Source of the DNA: Gammaproteobacteria bacterium
GTDB lineage: Bacteria; Pseudomonadota; Gammaproteobacteria; SZUA-229
Direction: 5' to 3'
DNA length: 7,795 nt
Assembly (NCBI GenBank): GCA_021768055.1
Contig: JAASSE010000032.1
Coordinates: 1 to 7,795, forward strand
Of this stretch, positions 5,886 to 7,795 are shown piece by piece; position 1 is the stretch's first letter; each line of letters starts with the position of its first letter. The position numbers and the translations under genes were made by a program. The notes below the pieces were generated by a model. The model saw nothing but the letters and a program-made list of their open reading frames with translations. It was not told the origin of the DNA and did no database searches.

Positions 5886-6030
5886 ATATAGAGTAGCGAT
5901 CTCTCACTGAGACTATAGATACAGGAGAACTTCCGGTAACGGATCCGGGCATTAGCAGCCCGAAAAGCATCCCTGTCGCACACCGCAGGGATCCACCTCG
6001 CATTCGCTGATTGCCCACTTTTTATACATT
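5886..6030 (+). other. Structured 145-base spacer before rpoN
   Basis: Three non-overlapping hairpins can be drawn. TCCG/CGGA closes a GTAA loop of the GNRA type (5932-5943). CGGGC/GCCCG closes a 7-base loop (5946-5962). ATCCCTG/CAGGGAT (5969-5975 with 5986-5992) extends past a bulged T by two further pairs. GGATCC occurs at 5941-5946 and 5989-5994; pairing these two would break the third hairpin, giving an alternative fold. AGGAG (5923-5927) just upstream is a good Shine-Dalgarno match with no start codon at the right distance. No T-run directly follows any hairpin, so this is not an intrinsic terminator. It may be a leader controlling rpoN or a processing site between lptB and rpoN. Confidence 0.4.
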
Positions 6031-7494
6031 ATGAAGCCGTCCCTTCAGCTCAAGCTTGGTCAGCATTTGACCATGACGCCTCAGTTGCAACAGGCCATTC
6101 GCCTTTTGCAATTGTCAACGCTTGATCTTCAGACTGAAATACAGCAGACCCTGGAAGAAAACCCGATGCTTGAGCTCGAGGAAGAGAACATCAGCACGGA
6201 ACAACAGGCTGCGGACGACAGCGAAACCGAAATTGCCAAGCAGGACCAGCAGCTGGATATGGACCGTAATGATGAGATGCCGGACGAGCTGCCTGTCGAT
6301 AGCGAATGGGAAGATATTTATGATGTGGCGAGTGCCGGTATAAGTAACAGCACCCCTACATCCGATGTTAATGTCAACGACTATCTTGAAAACCAGAGTG
6401 TTCAGAGCGATACACTGACCGAGCACCTGTTATGGCAGCTACGCAACACATCGCTCAGTGATACCGACTTTACCATCGCCGTCGCCATCATCGATGCAAT
6501 CAATGATGACGGCTACCTGACAGAAACTATCGAAGATATCCATGCTGGCCTGGTTGAAGACCTGGAAATCGAGCTCGACGAGGTCAACGCTGTATTGAAC
6601 CTGGTACACCATTTCGACCCGATCGGTATTGGTGCCAGGGATCTGCGTGAGTGTTTGCTTTTACAACTGGAGCAGTATGATGAAAGCACAGAAGGGTTGC
6701 AGAACGCGCGCATGTTAATCGAGGAGCATCTGCAGCTGCTTGGCAGCCGCGATTATGCGCGCCTGTTGAAGATCACCCGTCTGTCTGAAACAGAACTGCA
6801 AAAAACGCTCGATTTTATCCAGACGCTCAACCCGAAACCCGGTTCACTGATTTCACCCAATAGGGCCGAGTACATCATCCCTGATTTGTTCGTACGCAAG
6901 GTCAATGGTTCATGGCGTGTCGAGCTGAATCCGGACGCCGCGCCCCGGCTGCGGATCAACCCCCTGTACGCAAAATACGTCAAAAAATCAGGTCGCGACA
7001 AGGACAGCAGCTACCTCAGGAACAGCATGCAGGAAGCACGTTGGTTTCTGAAGAGTCTGCAAAGCAGAAGTGATACACTGTTACGTGTCGGCAAGGCCAT
7101 CGTTGCACGCCAGCGCCTGTTCCTTGAACACGGGGATGAAGGCATGAGACCGATGGTGCTGAGAGATATTGCCGAAGAGCTAGATATGCATGAATCCACC
7201 ATTTCACGCGTAACCACGCAAAAATACATGCATACACCCAGGGGTGTATTCGAGTTCAAGTTTTTCTTTTCCAGCCATGTCAGCACAGCGGACGGTGGAG
7301 AATGTTCAGCCACGGCAATCCGGGCCATGGTGAAAAAGCTCATTGAAAACGAGAACCCCAAAAAACCCATGAGCGACAACAAAATTTCAGCTTTTCTTAT
7401 CAAGGAAGGCATTAATGTTGCCCGACGAACTGTGGCAAAATACAGGGAAGCGATGTCAATTCCACCCTCAAACGAACGTAAACGTCTTGCCTGA
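6031..7494 (+). CDS. rpoN: RpoN, RNA polymerase sigma-54 factor
   Basis: Sigma-54 directs RNA polymerase to -24/-12 promoters that need an AAA+ enhancer-binding protein, classically for nitrogen assimilation, flagella and other responses. The 487-residue protein (E. coli: 477) has the glutamine- and leucine-rich region I at 1-50 (LTMTPQLQQAIRLLQLSTL at 13-31), which holds the polymerase inactive until activated. An acidic, variable region II follows at about 48-98. The core-binding region has HHFDPIGIGARDLRECLLLQ at 193-212. A helix-turn-helix lies at about 376-398 (LRDIAEELDMHESTISRVT). The diagnostic RpoN box ARRTVAKYRE is intact at 464-473 and binds the -24 element. All regions are present, so it should be functional. 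The ATG at 6031 fits the family start MKxxLQLKLGQ, but there is no ribosome site; TATACAT lies right before it. hpf follows after 20 bases. Confidence 0.98.
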   Translation: MKPSLQLKLGQHLTMTPQLQQAIRLLQLSTLDLQTEIQQTLEENPMLELEEENISTEQQAADDSETEIAKQDQQLDMDRNDEMPDELPVDSEWEDIYDVASAGISNSTPTSDVNVNDYLENQSVQSDTLTEHLLWQLRNTSLSDTDFTIAVAIIDAINDDGYLTETIEDIHAGLVEDLEIELDEVNAVLNLVHHFDPIGIGARDLRECLLLQLEQYDESTEGLQNARMLIEEHLQLLGSRDYARLLKITRLSETELQKTLDFIQTLNPKPGSLISPNRAEYIIPDLFVRKVNGSWRVELNPDAAPRLRINPLYAKYVKKSGRDKDSSYLRNSMQEARWFLKSLQSRSDTLLRVGKAIVARQRLFLEHGDEGMRPMVLRDIAEELDMHESTISRVTTQKYMHTPRGVFEFKFFFSSHVSTADGGECSATAIRAMVKKLIENENPKKPMSDNKISAFLIKEGINVARRTVAKYREAMSIPPSNERKRLA

Positions 7495-7504
7495 GGCAAA
7501 ATGC

Positions 7505-7510
7505 GGAGAG
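7505..7510 (+). promoter_or_regulatory. Ribosome binding site of hpf
   Basis: GGAGAG ends four bases before ATG 7515, with the GGAG core six bases away. This is the clearest Shine-Dalgarno site on the plus strand here and fits a highly translated small protein. Confidence 0.7.
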
Positions 7511-7514
7511 TACT

Positions 7515-7795
7515 ATGCAAATAAATCTGACTGGTCACCATATCGAAATTACAGATGCACTAAGAAACTATGTATACGAAAAAATGGGGCGACTGGAGCG
7601 ACACTTTGACAAGGTTAGTAATACACACGTGATTCTCAGTCTTGAAAATGTAACTCACAAAGCAGAAGCTACTGTACACATGAGCGGCAACGACATCTTT
7701 GCTGAGTCTCATGAAAACAACATGTATGCAGCAATCGACGGACTGGTTGACAAGCTGGACAGGCAGGTTAAAAAGCACAAGGAAAAACTTAAAAA
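7515..7795 (+). CDS. hpf: HPF, short ribosome hibernation promoting factor (3' end cut off)
   Basis: HPF binds the 30S decoding region in stationary phase and, in the short form found in gammaproteobacteria, promotes inactive 100S ribosome dimers together with RMF. The frame opens with MQINLTGHHIEITDALRNYV and runs 93 codons to the window end without a stop; E. coli HPF has 95 residues, so only a few codons are missing. Strong family matches are EITDALR (11-17), the KxxRLExHFDKV-like stretch around 23-34, NVTHKAEATVHMSG (45-58), and MYAAIDGLVDKLDRQVKKHK (70-89). Ending near KLK supports the short type without the long-HPF C-terminal dimerisation domain, though the end is not seen. It lies 20 bases after rpoN, the same arrangement as in E. 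coli, where ptsN comes next. Confidence 0.96.
   Translation, partial: MQINLTGHHIEITDALRNYVYEKMGRLERHFDKVSNTHVILSLENVTHKAEATVHMSGNDIFAESHENNMYAAIDGLVDKLDRQVKKHKEKLK

Noticed and set aside
5927..5950. AGAACTT before rpoN as a sigma-E -35
   Set aside because: No matching -10 at usable spacing; the sequence at that distance is GCATTA.
5969..6022. Terminator after lptB (7-pair hairpin, T5 at 6018-6022)
   Set aside because: The T-run is 25 bases beyond the hairpin, too far for intrinsic termination.
6011..6028. Promoter immediately before rpoN (TTGCCC and TATACA)
   Set aside because: The boxes are only six bases apart, and a start from this -10 would fall inside rpoN.
7415..7609. Open frame spanning the rpoN-hpf junction
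   Set aside because: It is out of frame with both RpoN (RpoN box intact) and HPF (strong family match), so it is a shadow.

Overview
The window is a conserved envelope-biogenesis and nitrogen-sigma locus of a gammaproteobacterium. Gene content and order match the Escherichia coli region: mlaF-mlaE diverge from yrbG-kdsD-kdsC-lptC-lptA-lptB-rpoN-hpf. All called proteins resemble E. coli counterparts in length and motifs, but they are clearly diverged from them. The organism is therefore probably not an enterobacterium, and the genus cannot be told from this sequence. No insertion sequence, integrase, tRNA, CRISPR array or phage gene is visible.

Layout. Minus strand: mlaE (bases 595 down to 1, cut by the window edge) follows mlaF (1398 to 592) with a 4-base ATGA overlap. 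A 189-base divergent gap (1399-1587) holds two inverted repeats and candidate promoter elements. Plus strand: yrbG (1588-2553), kdsD (2574-3545), kdsC (3582-4115), lptC (4112-4660), lptA (4647-5156) and lptB (5163-5885) are packed with gaps of 36 bases or less, or overlap, and look like one operon. A 145-base structured spacer precedes rpoN (6031-7494). hpf (7515 to the window end) lacks only its last few codons.

How the genes work together. MlaE and MlaF are the permease and ATPase of the Mla system, which keeps phospholipid out of the outer leaflet of the outer membrane. KdsD and KdsC make Kdo, the inner-core sugar of lipopolysaccharide (LPS). LptB powers LPS extraction, LptC receives LPS at the inner membrane, and LptA bridges the periplasm. 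LPS synthesis, LPS export and phospholipid asymmetry are thus encoded side by side. YrbG is a CaCA-family cation exchanger of unclear role at this locus. RpoN is sigma-54 and HPF is a ribosome hibernation factor; in relatives ptsN and rapZ usually follow.

I found no new multi-gene system. The observations worth a second look are in the non-coding DNA: a two-part 52-base inverted repeat and a 14-base dyad between mlaF and yrbG, two possible sigma-E-type promoters, and three tandem hairpins with an orphan Shine-Dalgarno sequence before rpoN. The mlaF start is best placed at an unusual TTG codon.
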